The notes: generated by a model from the letters alone, not told the origin. 64,000 bases of DNA from Acidovorax sp. (GCA_030692685.1 JAUXZO010000088.1:23598-87597), one strand, 5' to 3'; positions 17,269-26,439 are shown, counted from the stretch's first letter. A program made the numbers and translations.

Positions 17269-17949
17269 TCAGCCGAGTTGTACGCGCATGGCGTCAATAA
17301 CGCTTTTGTAGTCAGGCTTGCCAAAAATGGCGCTGCCCGCCACAAAAGTATCGGCACCAGCATCGGCGACACGGCGGATGTTGTCGGTCTTGATACCGCC
17401 GTCCACCTCCAGCCGGATGTCCTTGCCACTGGCATCGATGCGTTTGCGCACGGCTTCGATCTTTCGCAGGGCCGAATCGATGAAACTCTGGCCTCCAAAT
17501 CCGGGGTTCACGCTCATGATGAGGATCAGGTCCAGATCGTCGATCACCCAGTCCAGCACATCGAGCGGTGCAGCGGGGTTAAACACCAGCCCTGCCTTGA
17601 CGCCCTTGGACCGAATCGCCTGAACGCTGCGGTGCACGTGACCCGAAGCATCAGGGTGAAAGCTGATGTAGTCGGCTCCTGCTTCGGCAAAAGCGGCGGC
17701 CAGCGCGTCTACCGGCTGGATCATCAGGTGCACATCAATCGGCACCGCCGCGCCTGCAGCTGTTTTGGCATGCGGCTTGAGGGCCTGGCAGACCATGGGA
17801 CCGAAGGTGAGGTTGGGAACGTAATGGTTGTCCATCACGTCAAAATGAATCCAGTCTGCGCCAGCGGCAATGACATTGCGCACTTCTTCGCCCAGGCGGG
17901 CGAAATCGGCAGAGAGGATGGAGGGGGCGATTTGGAATGTGCGGCTCAT
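17269..17949 (-). CDS. rpe: Ribulose-phosphate 3-epimerase
   Basis: 226 residues, standard length. It interconverts ribulose 5-phosphate and xylulose 5-phosphate. Family motifs: [15 protein letters not shown] with catalytic Ser and Asp, [20 protein letters not shown] holding the metal-binding His and Asp, [10 protein letters not shown] with the second His, [13 protein letters not shown], and [10 protein letters not shown] with the catalytic Asp near residue 178. It starts [10 protein letters not shown], and apaG runs divergently from about 90 bases away. In Burkholderiales rpe, gph and trpE often occur in one neighbourhood, as here. Confidence 0.97.
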   Translation of the reverse strand: MSRTFQIAPSILSADFARLGEEVRNVIAAGADWIHFDVMDNHYVPNLTFGPMVCQALKPHAKTAAGAAVPIDVHLMIQPVDALAAAFAEAGADYISFHPDASGHVHRSVQAIRSKGVKAGLVFNPAAPLDVLDWVIDDLDLILIMSVNPGFGGQSFIDSALRKIEAVRKRIDASGKDIRLEVDGGIKTDNIRRVADAGADTFVAGSAIFGKPDYKSVIDAMRVQLG

Positions 17950-18037
17950 CCTCCGATTGTCGCAAAGCGCAAAAGGTCTGGGGTTTTAGCGCCCCGGCAC
18001 GCACTTTTGCCGAATCTCCACGGTTACCATTCGCCCC

Positions 18038-18445
18038 ATGCCAAAGTACCAGTTTGACGTAGAAGTGCTGCCCGAATACCTGCCCGAGCAGTCTGCGCCG
18101 GACACCGGAGTGTTCAGCTTCGCCTACACCATCACCATTTCCAATGCCGGAGACACGCCCGCGCAGCTGATCTCCCGGCACTGGATCATCAGCGACTCGC
18201 GGGGTCACACCGAGGAAGTCAAAGGACTGGGCGTGGTGGGCCAGCAGCCCCTGCTCAAACCCGGTGAATCATTTCAGTACACCAGCGGCTGTCGGCTGCG
18301 CACCTCCAGCGGAACCATGCATGGCTCGTTCCATTGTGTGGCGGAAGATGGCGAGATTTTCAGAACGTCCGTGCCGCTGTTTGTGCTCGAAGCCATCAGC
18401 CATGGGCCTTCAGGTCAGCCCTTGAGCGGTCGGGTGCTGCATTGA
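18038..18445 (+). CDS. apaG: ApaG family protein
   Basis: 135 residues, the usual length. ApaG is a single fibronectin-III-like beta sandwich: FSFAYTITISNAGDTPAQLISRHWII, GVVGQQPLLKPGESFQYTSGC and GSFHCVAEDGE are all characteristic. Its role in bacteria is unclear; it has been linked to diadenosine tetraphosphate and divalent cation phenotypes, and the fold is shared with F-box proteins. Its stop lies about 15 bases before the 83-bp tandem array. Confidence 0.95.
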   Translation: MPKYQFDVEVLPEYLPEQSAPDTGVFSFAYTITISNAGDTPAQLISRHWIISDSRGHTEEVKGLGVVGQQPLLKPGESFQYTSGCRLRTSSGTMHGSFHCVAEDGEIFRTSVPLFVLEAISHGPSGQPLSGRVLH

Positions 18446-18457
18446 GGAATAGCGGCG

Positions 18458-18840
18458 TACGCCCCTCCGAGGGGGCCGCTTTTCATCTTGGGGCGGCCCG
18501 GCGATGAAGCATTACCCCCACGCTCCCCACTTCGTGTGGTCGCTGCCCCCCAAGGGGGCCGCTTTTCATCTTGGGGCGGCCCGGCGATGAAACATTGCCC
18601 CCACGCTCCCCACTTCGTGTGGTCGCTGCCCCCCAAGGGGGCCGCTTTTCATCTTGGGGCGGCCCGGCGATGAAACATTACCCCCACGCTCCCCACTTCG
18701 TGTGGTCGCTGCCCCCCAAGGGGGTCGCTTTTCATCTTGGGGCGGCCCGGCGATGAAGCATTACCCCCACGCTCCCCACTTCGTGTGGTCGCTGCCCCCC
18801 GAGGGGGCCGCTTTTCATCTTGGGGCGGCCCGGCGATGAA
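18458..18840 (+). repeat. 83-bp tandem array, about 4.6 units
   Basis: A unit containing GCCGCTTTTCATCTTGGGGC, then GGCCCGGCGATGAA, starts at 18475, 18558, 18641, 18724 and 18807, exactly 83 bases apart. Four full units and one 3' partial unit are present, differing at only a few positions (GCATT/ACATT, AAGGG/GAGGG, GGCCGC/GGTCGC). Each unit holds a GCCCCCC-aa-GGGGGCC-type dyad. The array fills the whole gap between apaG and the Gcr-type gene and supplies that gene's start codon. Confidence 0.95.
18504..18839 (+). other. Chain of four overlapping 28-codon mini-ORFs in the array
   Basis: Each 83-bp unit carries an ATG (18504, 18587, 18670, 18753) opening a 28-residue frame that begins MKHYPHAPHF (MKHCPHAPHF in the second) and ends HLGAARR. 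The TGA of each overlaps the ATG of the next as ATGA. The fourth TGA (18837-18839) overlaps in the same way the ATG at 18836 of the Gcr-type gene. The arrangement would allow ribosomes to re-initiate unit by unit. No strong Shine-Dalgarno is present, only GGGGCGG before each ATG. Expression is not shown. Confidence 0.55.
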
Positions 18841-20842
18841 GAAGCACAACCGCACGACGACCGACCTGCCCGGCCTGCTGGCCGCGCTGGACCCGCAGGC
18901 AGAGTTGGCGCACCGGCATCTGTGGCTGATCCATTTGCTGGACTGGGTGCGCGGCCGGCGCGACTCCGTGCCTGCGGCAGTGGGTCGGGTTCAGCTTTTT
19001 CTGGACGCGGTCGAGGCCCGGCCTGACATCCAGCTGCGGCTGCAGGCCTGGTGGGCCCTGTTGGTCAGTCACGTGGACATCACCACCTTGCTGGCGGATT
19101 TTGGGTTTGCGCCTCGCACGGCTTTGGTGAGCGAGTTTGCCGAGCGCGTTCGCACCAAGTTGCTGCCGGGCAGCCCCGAGACCATTGATGCATCCGAGCT
19201 TTTCATGCTGGCCCTGCCCAGCGAGTTCGACGCACAGTGGCTGACGGCGCTGGATGAAACCCAGCTCAACCGGCTGGTGGCCCTGCTGGCGCCACCGCCG
19301 GACGAGGCGGCGAACGGGCTCGGCGCATCGCGCTGGCACAAGGCGCTGCTCGACGCCATTACCTACTGCGCAGGGCAGGTGCTCTCAACCGGGTTTGCCC
19401 CGGAGCTTCGCCTGCGCATGAGCGAATCCGCGCGCGATGCCCAGCCGTTTCATGCCCTCATCCGCGATGTGGAAGCCCTGCGTGTGGAGGTGGTGCTTGC
19501 ACTGCGCACCCCAGACCGACTCAATGACGCCGCCCAGCGCCTGCGCGAGCGGCTGGAGGCCTGCCGCGCGGCGGCGGCCACCGTGTACACCCATTTCGAG
19601 TCCAACGGTATCTCGGTAGGCCTGGTGTTTCGCCTTCGGCAATTGCGGGAACGCATTCTGCGGGTGCGCGAACTGCTCGATTGCCTTCTGTCGCCCAAGC
19701 CCGCTGTCACGGCCGCACGCCTGATGGCGCATCTGGTGATGGTGGGGCAAGACCGGCGCAGCCTGCGGTCGTTGCTCGCGTCCAATTCCTCGCTGTTGGC
19801 GGCCAAAGTGGCCGAACGCAGTGCCGAGACGGGCGAGCACTACATCACCCGCAACAGTGCCGAATACCGGTCGATGTTCCTGAAGGCGGCGGGCGGTGGC
19901 GCCGTGATGGCGTTCACCACCCTCGCCAAGTTCGGGCTGTATGCGCTGGCGCTGTCTGCGTTCTGGGGGGGGTTCTGGGCGGGCGTCAACTACGCCACAA
20001 CCTTTGTGCTGATCCAGTTGCTGCATCTCACCGTGGCCACCAAACAACCCGCCATGACGGCCCCCGCCATGGCTGCCAAGCTCAAGGAACTGGGCGCCAG
20101 CAACGCCATCGAATCGTTTGTGGATGAGATCACGCACCTGGTGCGCTCCCAGGCGGCGGCTGTGCTGGGCAATGTGCTGGTGGTATTCCCGGCGGTGCTG
20201 GGCCTGGCTGCGCTGATCGCACTGGCAACCGGCAGCCCGGCGCTGAGCGAGACGCAGGCCACCCACGTTTTCGAGTCCCTCCACCTGCTGGGTCCTTCGC
20301 TGTTTTTCGCCGCATTCACGGGCGTGCTGCTGTTTGCGTCCAGCATCATTGCGGGCTGGACCGAAAACTGGTTTGTGCTGAACCGCCTGGATTCGGCCAT
20401 GCATTACAACCCCCGCATCACCCGTGTATTGGGCGCCGAACGGGCTGCACGGTGGGCGGGATTCCTGCGCGCCAACCTTTCGGGGCTTGCTGCCAATATC
20501 TCCCTGGGTTTCATGCTGGGGCTGGTTCCGGCGTTTGCAGGGTTTTTCGGGTTGGCCCTGGATGTTCGCCATGTCACACTGTCCACGGGCCAGGTGGGCG
20601 CTGCAAGCGCTGCACTGGGCCTGGACGTGTTGCACCTGCCTGCTTTTTGGTGGGCAGTGGCTTCACTGCCGTTGTTGGGTGCGCTGAATGTCACGGTCAG
20701 TTTTTACCTGGCGTTCAGCTTGGCGCTGCGGGCGCAAAACGTGAGTGGTGTTGACCGCTCGCGCATCTACGCAGCCATCCGTGCGCGCTTGCGCACGGCG
20801 CCCTTGAGCTTCTTCATGCCTGATCGCCGCAAGGTCGCGTAA
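18836..20842 (+). CDS. Gcr-type 'site-specific recombinase' membrane protein
   Basis: 668 residues from the ATG at 18836, the last start in the tandem array. It matches the family annotated as site-specific recombinase Gcr (Neisseria-type, SpecificRecomb). An N-terminal helical region of about 330 residues (LAALDPQAELAHRHLWLIHLLDWV) is followed by a conserved RNSAEYRSMFLKAAGGG segment and at least five membrane helices. No integrase tyrosine or serine-recombinase motif is visible, and the membrane helices argue against a cytosolic recombinase, so the historical name should be treated with caution. Confidence 0.8.
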   Translation: MKKHNRTTTDLPGLLAALDPQAELAHRHLWLIHLLDWVRGRRDSVPAAVGRVQLFLDAVEARPDIQLRLQAWWALLVSHVDITTLLADFGFAPRTALVSEFAERVRTKLLPGSPETIDASELFMLALPSEFDAQWLTALDETQLNRLVALLAPPPDEAANGLGASRWHKALLDAITYCAGQVLSTGFAPELRLRMSESARDAQPFHALIRDVEALRVEVVLALRTPDRLNDAAQRLRERLEACRAAAATVYTHFESNGISVGLVFRLRQLRERILRVRELLDCLLSPKPAVTAARLMAHLVMVGQDRRSLRSLLASNSSLLAAKVAERSAETGEHYITRNSAEYRSMFLKAAGGGAVMAFTTLAKFGLYALALSAFWGGFWAGVNYATTFVLIQLLHLTVATKQPAMTAPAMAAKLKELGASNAIESFVDEITHLVRSQAAAVLGNVLVVFPAVLGLAALIALATGSPALSETQATHVFESLHLLGPSLFFAAFTGVLLFASSIIAGWTENWFVLNRLDSAMHYNPRITRVLGAERAARWAGFLRANLSGLAANISLGFMLGLVPAFAGFFGLALDVRHVTLSTGQVGAASAALGLDVLHLPAFWWAVASLPLLGALNVTVSFYLAFSLALRAQNVSGVDRSRIYAAIRARLRTAPLSFFMPDRRKVA

Positions 20843-21008
20843 GCAGCCCCGGCCGGCAGAACCAAGCGCCGTTCCTGTCCTACAGGGCGCCCTTGTGTCT
20901 GCATGTAAATTCAGGCACCGTCGGGCCCGCAGCCTTCCTTTGGAGGCCGTGCAGACCCGACTCTCCACACACCGGGCAAGTCCCGTCTGACGCAGAGGTC
21001 CCCTAAAA

Positions 21009-22268
21009 ATGAATGAAATCCTGAGCTTCTGGGCGCAATGGTTGCGCCCCTCGGCCGGGCTGCCCACGGTGCAATGGTCGCTTTTGCTGGCCGTGGCGGC
21101 CATGGCGGGCTACCTTACCCAGCGCCACACCGGCCTGCCCAAAGTGGTGGGTTACTCCCTGGTGGGCACCGTAGCGGGCCTGGCAGGTTTCAGTGGCGCA
21201 GTGTGGCCCCTGCAAGGCATTGGCTTGTTTCTGTTGGAGCTGGGCATTGCCATTGTGCTGTTTGAGTGCGGCGGTCGCATTCCGCTGCGCTGGTTCCGCC
21301 ACAACCCCATGGTGCTGGTGCAAAGCATTGCCGAGTCGGTGCTGACGTACTTTGCGGTGTATTGGGTGCTGGTGTGGCTGAACCTGCCCACACAGGTGGC
21401 CGGCCCGCTGGCCCTGGTGGCTCTGGCGGCCTCCCCTGCCGTTCTTACCCGCGTGGTGGCCGACACCCGCGCTGCGGGCCCGGTGACCGAACGTGCCATC
21501 GTGCTCACGACCCTCTCGACGCTGTATGCCTTGACCCTGGGCAGCGCCAAGGCCGAGCTGATCAACCGCCAAAGCGTGACCCTGATGGAAACCGTGTACC
21601 CCGTGGTGGTGGTGCTAGGAGTGTCCATTGTGGTGGCGGCCGTGCTGGCCCTGGTGCTGCGCATGGCGCTGCGCTTCATGAGTCCCACCAGCGAAAACAC
21701 CTCGATGCTGCTTCTGGCGCTTGTGGCCGCAGGCACGGCGGTGGCGGCCCACATGGGCGGCTCTGCGCCACTGGCCGCACTGCTGGGCGGGATGCTGCTC
21801 AAGCAACTCAACCCCCGTCCCTGGGCATGGCCGCGACAGCTGGGCAATGCGTCGTCGCTGCTCACCATGCTGATGTTTGTGCTGGTTTCTACCGTCGCCG
21901 CTCAGGCCGACTGGAGTGCCCCCGTGGCAGGCGTGGTGCTGGCGCTGATTGCCGTGCGCCTGGTGGCCAAGGCCACCGGCGTGGCGCTGGGCAACGTAGG
22001 CAGCGGCGCCAGCTGGAAGCAGGCGCTGTGGGTGGGCTGTGCGATGACGCCCATGTCTTCCATCGCACTGCTGATCGCCTCGCAGTTCGTGCTTGCGTCG
22101 CCGTCCACCGGCCATGTGATTGCCGGTGTGGCCCTGCCCGCCATTTTGTTGATGGAAGTGCTGGGGGCCGTGATTGCCACCGTGGCCATTTACCGTGCGG
22201 GCGAAAGCTCCAAACCCTGGGCGCCCCTGACCCGTGCCAACAACGGAGAAAACAGCCGTGAGTCTTGA
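21009..22268 (+). CDS. Cation:proton antiporter (CPA2, Kef-like membrane domain)
   Basis: 419 residues with about 12 hydrophobic segments, the size of a CPA2 transport domain without the C-terminal KTN/RCK domain of KefB or KefC. Segments such as [32 protein letters not shown] and [15 protein letters not shown] fit the family. The first helix-rich part begins shortly after [17 protein letters not shown]. The gene overlaps the following YbdK-type ligase by 11 bases. Ion specificity (K+ or Na+ against H+) cannot be set from sequence. Confidence 0.85.
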   Translation: MNEILSFWAQWLRPSAGLPTVQWSLLLAVAAMAGYLTQRHTGLPKVVGYSLVGTVAGLAGFSGAVWPLQGIGLFLLELGIAIVLFECGGRIPLRWFRHNPMVLVQSIAESVLTYFAVYWVLVWLNLPTQVAGPLALVALAASPAVLTRVVADTRAAGPVTERAIVLTTLSTLYALTLGSAKAELINRQSVTLMETVYPVVVVLGVSIVVAAVLALVLRMALRFMSPTSENTSMLLLALVAAGTAVAAHMGGSAPLAALLGGMLLKQLNPRPWAWPRQLGNASSLLTMLMFVLVSTVAAQADWSAPVAGVVLALIAVRLVAKATGVALGNVGSGASWKQALWVGCAMTPMSSIALLIASQFVLASPSTGHVIAGVALPAILLMEVLGAVIATVAIYRAGESSKPWAPLTRANNGENSRES

Positions 22269-23382
22269 AGCCTTCTCTCATTCCGAACCCCTGACGCTGG
22301 GCGTCGAGCTGGAGCTGCAGCTCGTCAACACCAACGACTACGACCTGGCCCCATACGCCGACGACATGCTGCGCCTCATGGCGAAAACTCCGCTGCCCGG
22401 CAGCGTGGTGCCCGAGATGACGAACAGCATGATCGAGATCTCCACCGACATTTGCCACTCAGCGAGCGAAGTGCTGGGCCAGCTCACACCGATCCGCGAT
22501 GCGCTCGTCAAAAGCGCTGACAAGCTCAACATCGCGGTCGTGGGCGGCGGCACGCACCCGTTTCAGCAGTGGCACGAGCGGCGCATCTACGACAAGCCAC
22601 GCTTTCAGGAGCTGTCGCAGCTGTATGGCTACCTGAGCAAGCAGTTCACCATCTTTGGTCAGCACGTGCACATCGGCTGTCCCGATGCGGATTCGGCGCT
22701 GCTCATGCTGCACCGCATGTCGCGCTACATCCCGCATTTCATTGCGCTGTCGGCCTCCAGCCCGTACGTTCAGGGCCATGACACAGCGTTTGACTCTGCC
22801 CGGCTGAACTCGGTGTTTGCGTTCCCGCTGTCGGGCCGCGCACCGTTTGCCCTGACGTGGGACGACTTCACGACCTACTTTGACAAGATGACGCGCACGG
22901 GCGTGGTCAAAAGCATGAAGGACTTTTACTGGGACATCCGCCCCAAGCCCGAGTTCGGCACCATCGAAATCCGCGTGTTCGACACCCCGCTGACCATCGA
23001 GCGTGCCGCCGCTTTAGCGGGCTTCGTGCAGTCGCTGGGGGCCTGGTTTCTGGCCGACCAGCCCTTCATGCCCGAAGAAGACGACTACCTTGTGTACACC
23101 TACAACCGCTTCCAGGCCTGCCGCTTTGGGATGGACGCGGTGTATGTGGACCCGGCCACCGGCGACCACATGCCGCTGCGCGAGCACATCCTTAAGACGA
23201 TGGACAAGATCGCAGGGCATGCTGCCGTACAAGGCGCATCCAGCGCCATGCACATGCTACGCACTGAAGTGGAAGCAGGACACAACGACGCACGGTGGTT
23301 GCGCCAGCGCCAAAGCGAAGAGCAGCTGCTGGCCGAAGTCAGCCGCCAGGCGGCGCAGCGCTTTCGCGGCGCGCGCGCCTGA
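22258..23382 (+). CDS. YbdK-type carboxylate-amine ligase (glutamate-cysteine ligase 2 family)
   Basis: 374 residues from a GTG ([15 protein letters not shown]) with GGAG nine bases upstream. Members join glutamate to an amine such as cysteine using ATP. Visible are [13 protein letters not shown] at the N-terminus, [32 protein letters not shown], the HVHIGCPD segment and [13 protein letters not shown]. The gene starts inside the end of the antiporter gene. E. coli YbdK is a weak gamma-glutamylcysteine ligase. A link to a glutathione-gated antiporter is possible but inferred. Confidence 0.9.
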   Translation: MSLEAFSHSEPLTLGVELELQLVNTNDYDLAPYADDMLRLMAKTPLPGSVVPEMTNSMIEISTDICHSASEVLGQLTPIRDALVKSADKLNIAVVGGGTHPFQQWHERRIYDKPRFQELSQLYGYLSKQFTIFGQHVHIGCPDADSALLMLHRMSRYIPHFIALSASSPYVQGHDTAFDSARLNSVFAFPLSGRAPFALTWDDFTTYFDKMTRTGVVKSMKDFYWDIRPKPEFGTIEIRVFDTPLTIERAAALAGFVQSLGAWFLADQPFMPEEDDYLVYTYNRFQACRFGMDAVYVDPATGDHMPLREHILKTMDKIAGHAAVQGASSAMHMLRTEVEAGHNDARWLRQRQSEEQLLAEVSRQAAQRFRGARA

Positions 23383-23400
23383 TCGCTGATCACGGCGTCG

Positions 23401-23811
23401 TCAAACCGGCAGCGCCTGCATATGGGCCTGCTTGCGGGCCTGCTGCGTACGGCCACCGTAGCCCCAGTCGGTGGCTGGCAGCTCTCGCACAATGACGTAG
23501 CTGGCTTCGGTCAGCAACCCTCCTCCAGCCAATTCGCGCTGCAGCTGCGCAAATGCGGCCGCCACAAACGCCGCCTTTTCTTCAAGCGTATTCGTCCCCT
23601 GCGTGATGCTGATCTCCAGCATGGCGGCGGGACGCTCGGTGGGTTGGCCGCCGATAAACCAGCGCGCCATCGGCAGGTCGTCAATCACCACAGCGGTCAC
23701 TTCCCGGCGTTTACACAACACCCGCACCGTCAAATCAGTAAGCGCAGCGGCCAGGCGCTGATACCGTTCGGGGTTTTGCAGGGGTGCAATTTTCAGCACT
23801 AAGGTTGGCAT
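23401..23811 (-). CDS. 4-oxalocrotonate tautomerase family protein
   Basis: 136 residues from the ATG at 23811, giving MPTLVLKIAPL with the Pro2 that serves as catalytic base in the tautomerase superfamily after Met removal. At 136 residues it is a long member, roughly two beta-alpha-beta units, with AMLEISITQGTNTLEEKAAF in the second unit. It converges with the YbdK-type gene. The start lies inside the last codons of the upstream 76-residue ORF, pointing to coupling. The substrate is unknown. Confidence 0.8.
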   Translation of the reverse strand: MPTLVLKIAPLQNPERYQRLAAALTDLTVRVLCKRREVTAVVIDDLPMARWFIGGQPTERPAAMLEISITQGTNTLEEKAAFVAAAFAQLQRELAGGGLLTEASYVIVRELPATDWGYGGRTQQARKQAHMQALPV

Positions 23812-24029
23812 GGCGTCCCCTTGGGGGTTCGGTTGCCCGTGAGGCGCTGCTGCGCTACGGCAGATGCCACACGCACCGCAGCGCGTGCCAGTTGTTTTGC
23901 AGAGCGCACGGCCCATTGCGCCAGCGTAGCGACGCAGTGTCCCAAGGCCTCGGTGCGCAGCCTCCGTGCACTGCGTTCGGCAGCGTCGTGCAGCCTCTGT
24001 GTTTCGCAAAGTGAGCGTCGGTAGTGCAT
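23799..24029 (-). CDS. Small basic hypothetical protein upstream of the tautomerase
   Basis: 76 residues from the ATG at 24029, six bases after AAGGA; an ATG two codons earlier is too close to that site. The sequence (MHYRRSLCETQRLHDAAERS) is helical, rich in R, A and Q, and resembles small basic one-helix-pair proteins common in Comamonadaceae. No domain recognised. Its stop lies 12 bases inside the tautomerase gene, so the two appear co-transcribed. The divergent LysR gene starts 145 bases away and may control both. Confidence 0.5.
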   Translation of the reverse strand: MHYRRSLCETQRLHDAAERSARRLRTEALGHCVATLAQWAVRSAKQLARAAVRVASAVAQQRLTGNRTPKGTPCQP

Positions 24030-24174
24030 TGTCATTCCTTGTGATGTGAAGTGCTTTTGAGCGGTAAGCCCAATGTAGGCAGCGCCCAGCGCGGGCGAAA
24101 CCGCACTGGCCGCAACAGCGTTTTGCAGCGCATGCAATGGCCCGGCGCACCCCACGGCCCGCTACCATTGCCCG

Positions 24175-25071
24175 ATGCGCGACCTCCGCTTTGAAGACAT
24201 GCACCTGTTCGTCCGTGTGGCCGACCTGGGCTCCCTGTCGGCCGTGGCGCGCGAACGCGATGTGCCGGTCAGCCAGGTGTCGCGCGCACTGGCGCGCATC
24301 GAAAAGACCAGCGGCGCGCGGCTCATCCACCGCAGCACCCACGGCCTCACGCCCACGGCCGAGGGGCAGACTTTTTTAGACTACTGCCGCCGCATCACCA
24401 GCACGCTGGAGGATCTGGAAGGCGAGTTCGCCAGCCAAAGCGGCCAGCCCAGCGGCTGGGTGCGCGTGGCCTCCAGCTCGGTCGTGGCTGAACACCTGCT
24501 GATCCCCAGCTTTGACAGCCTGCAGCAAAAACACCCCCTGCTGCGCGTGGAGCTGCTGGTGGACGACCGCATGGCTGACATGGCGCGCGATGGCATCGAC
24601 ATCGCGATCCGCACCGGCCCGCCACTGACCGACACCGTGGTGGCACGCCCGTTGGGCACCCTGGCACGCGGCCTGTACGCCACGCCGGGTTATCTGCAAA
24701 CGCACGGCACGCCCCAGCGCCCAGATGATCTGCGCCAGCACCGGCTCATCGCCAACAGCGCGGTGGCGTTTCTGAACCACTGGCCGTTCCGGGTCAACGG
24801 CGAGCCCCACGTGCTGGTGGCCGAGGGGCATTGGCGCTCGGGCAGCACTGCCATCACCGCCCGCATGGCGCTGCAAGGCCTGGGCATTGCGCGCCTGGGC
24901 ACACTGGTGGCCGACCCCCTGGTGCGCCAGGGCCTGCTGACACCCGTGCTGGCCGAGTGGGTCGACCCGCAGCCCAGCCCCATCCATGCGATCACCCTCA
25001 CCCGCCGCCACCGGCTGCCCAAGATCCAGGCCTGCATCGACCACTGGGCACAGTGGTTTGACCCGCGCTAG
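24175..25071 (+). CDS. LysR-family transcriptional regulator
   Basis: 298 residues. The N-terminal helix-turn-helix reads MHLFVRVADLGSLSAVARE, then VPVSQVSRALARIEKTSGARLI, and the effector domain begins near residue 92 (GWVRVASSSVVAEHLLIPSF). It belongs to the AaeR/DhcR-like subgroup, where DGIDIAIRTGPPLTDTVVAR is typical. It diverges from the small ORF and tautomerase, the usual layout for a LysR regulator and its target. The inducer is unknown. Confidence 0.93.
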   Translation: MRDLRFEDMHLFVRVADLGSLSAVARERDVPVSQVSRALARIEKTSGARLIHRSTHGLTPTAEGQTFLDYCRRITSTLEDLEGEFASQSGQPSGWVRVASSSVVAEHLLIPSFDSLQQKHPLLRVELLVDDRMADMARDGIDIAIRTGPPLTDTVVARPLGTLARGLYATPGYLQTHGTPQRPDDLRQHRLIANSAVAFLNHWPFRVNGEPHVLVAEGHWRSGSTAITARMALQGLGIARLGTLVADPLVRQGLLTPVLAEWVDPQPSPIHAITLTRRHRLPKIQACIDHWAQWFDPR

Positions 25072-25140
25072 CCCGTTAGCCCGTTAGCCCGTTAGCCCGT
25101 TAGCGCGCCGCCCTGCCACCACGCCACCACGCCACCACGC
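25072..25140. repeat. Two short tandem repeats before thiL
   Basis: A 9-base unit (CCCGTTAGC) occurs about four times at 25072-25103, followed by an 8-base unit (GCCACCAC) about three times at 25114-25139. They fill the LysR-thiL spacer. Confidence 0.8.
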
Positions 25141-25232
25141 TCTTTGATTCCTGCTGCACATGATTTTTGATTTCCGCCCCCGCACCGCCCCCTGGCCTCG
25201 CCACGCTGGCGCCACGCTTTCAAGGTGGCGCC

Positions 25233-26207
25233 ATGGGTGAGTTCGACCTGATCGCCCGCTACTTCACCCGCCCCGTGCGCAAGGCCGCGCTGGGTGTGGG
25301 CGACGACTGCGCGCTGCTGGCGCCCGCGCCGGGCATGCAGCTGGCGGTGTCCAGCGACATGCTGGTGGAAGGCCGCCACTTCTTTGCCGACGTAGACCCC
25401 GAGGCCCTGGGCCACAAGGCGCTGGCGGTGAACCTGTCTGACCTGGCGGCCTGCGGTGCACGCCCGCTGGCGTTCACGCTGGCCTTGTCATTGCCCCGCG
25501 TGGATGAGGCCTGGCTGGCGGGCTTTTCGCGCGGGATGTGGGCGCTGGCCGACGCGCACGGCTGCGAGCTGGTGGGCGGAGACACCACGCAGGGCCCGCT
25601 CAACATCTGCATCACCGTGTTTGGCGAAGTGCCCGCAGGCCAGGCCCTGCTGCGCAGCGGTGCCCGCCCCGGCGATGACATTTACGTGAGCGGAACGCTG
25701 GGCGATGCCCGGCTGGCGCTAGAGGCCCTGCTGGGCCACATCACCCTGCCCGACGACGTGCTGGCCCGCGCGCGCCAGCGACTGGAGCGCCCCACCCCAC
25801 GCGTGCCGCTGGGCCTCGCCCTGCGCGGTGTGGCCAGCAGCGCGATGGATGTGAGCGACGGCCTGCTGGGCGATCTGTCGCACATCCTCAAGGCATCGGG
25901 CGTCGGGGCAAGCATCGACACCCACATTACTTCTAATTTGATAGCTGCTAGCGCTTATATATCAAGCGCTAGAGGCCAATTTGACCCAAACTTTGTTCAC
26001 CAATGCACTTTGGCCGGTGGCGACGACTATGAACTGGCGTTCACCGCCTCCCCCGCCCGCCGCACCGCCGTGGCCGCCGCATCCCATTCCAGCAACACCC
26101 CCGTGACCCGCATCGGCACCGTATCGGCCGAGCCCGGGCTGCGGCTGGTGGATGCGCAGGGCCAGCCGGTGCAACACCGGTATGCCTCGTTCGACCACTT
26201 CCAGTGA
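25233..26207 (+). CDS. thiL: Thiamine-monophosphate kinase
   Basis: 324 residues from the ATG at 25233 (MGEFDLIARYF), the normal ThiL start. ThiL phosphorylates thiamine monophosphate to the pyrophosphate cofactor. Motifs: GVGDDCALLAP metal/ATP region, SSDMLVEGRHF, VGGDTTQGP, SAMDVSDGLLGDLSHI and GGDDYELAFTAS. Between VGASIDTH and the GGDDYELAF motif lies SNLIAASAYISSARGQFDPN, translated from an in-frame copy of the dispersed palindrome. The catalytic motifs on both sides are intact, so the enzyme is probably active with an enlarged surface loop. Confidence 0.94.
   Translation: MGEFDLIARYFTRPVRKAALGVGDDCALLAPAPGMQLAVSSDMLVEGRHFFADVDPEALGHKALAVNLSDLAACGARPLAFTLALSLPRVDEAWLAGFSRGMWALADAHGCELVGGDTTQGPLNICITVFGEVPAGQALLRSGARPGDDIYVSGTLGDARLALEALLGHITLPDDVLARARQRLERPTPRVPLGLALRGVASSAMDVSDGLLGDLSHILKASGVGASIDTHITSNLIAASAYISSARGQFDPNFVHQCTLAGGDDYELAFTASPARRTAVAAASHSSNTPVTRIGTVSAEPGLRLVDAQGQPVQHRYASFDHFQ
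25931..25986 (+). repeat. Dispersed palindromic repeat, in frame inside thiL
   Basis: AATTTGATAGCTGCTAGCGC, then TTATATATCAAGCGCTAGAG and GCCAATTTGA: the best-preserved coding copy, with both outer boxes and the core dyad. Translated as LIAASAYISSARGQFD. Confidence 0.92.
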
Positions 26208-26330
26208 CGAGGAAAACCGACGGGGGGTGAGCATATATTTGTCGGAAATGAATCAGTTGGCGGAAACGCCCGCTCTTGGCGGGGGAGGCGCCCTGTTTGG
26301 CACTCATTTGCAACCCTGGAACGATTCACC

Positions 26331-26405
26331 ATGCGGTACCGCAAGAACATCGCCCGCCCCGAAAGCCTGCTGCGCGTTGTCGCGGGAACCGCTGGCGCCG
26401 GTGGA
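26331..26405 (+). pseudogene. Possible N-terminal fragment of a DUF2892-like gene
   Basis: From an ATG at 26331 preceded by GGAACG, the frame reads MRYRKNIARPESLLRVVAG, which resembles the start of DUF2892 inner-membrane proteins (N-x-(D/E)-x-LRVVAG pattern). The hydrophobic remainder is missing; the frame runs into (CGCAC)n repeats and ends at the MITE edge. A remnant at best. Confidence 0.3.
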
Positions 26406-26439
26406 AGATGCCCTGGCATGGTCGCACCGCACCGCACCG

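Noticed and set aside
18458..18840. CRISPR array
   Set aside because: The 83-bp units are directly abutting with no unique spacers, and no cas genes are present. It is a simple tandem duplication.
18836..20842. True tyrosine or serine site-specific recombinase
   Set aside because: No R-H-R-Y set or serine-recombinase N-terminus is visible, and at least five membrane helices are predicted. The name is inherited from the Neisseria gcr annotation.
26222..26330. Riboswitch (TPP) downstream of thiL
   Set aside because: The stretch contains a CGCC/GGCG hairpin but no THI-box consensus, and it lies downstream of thiL, not upstream of a thiamine gene.
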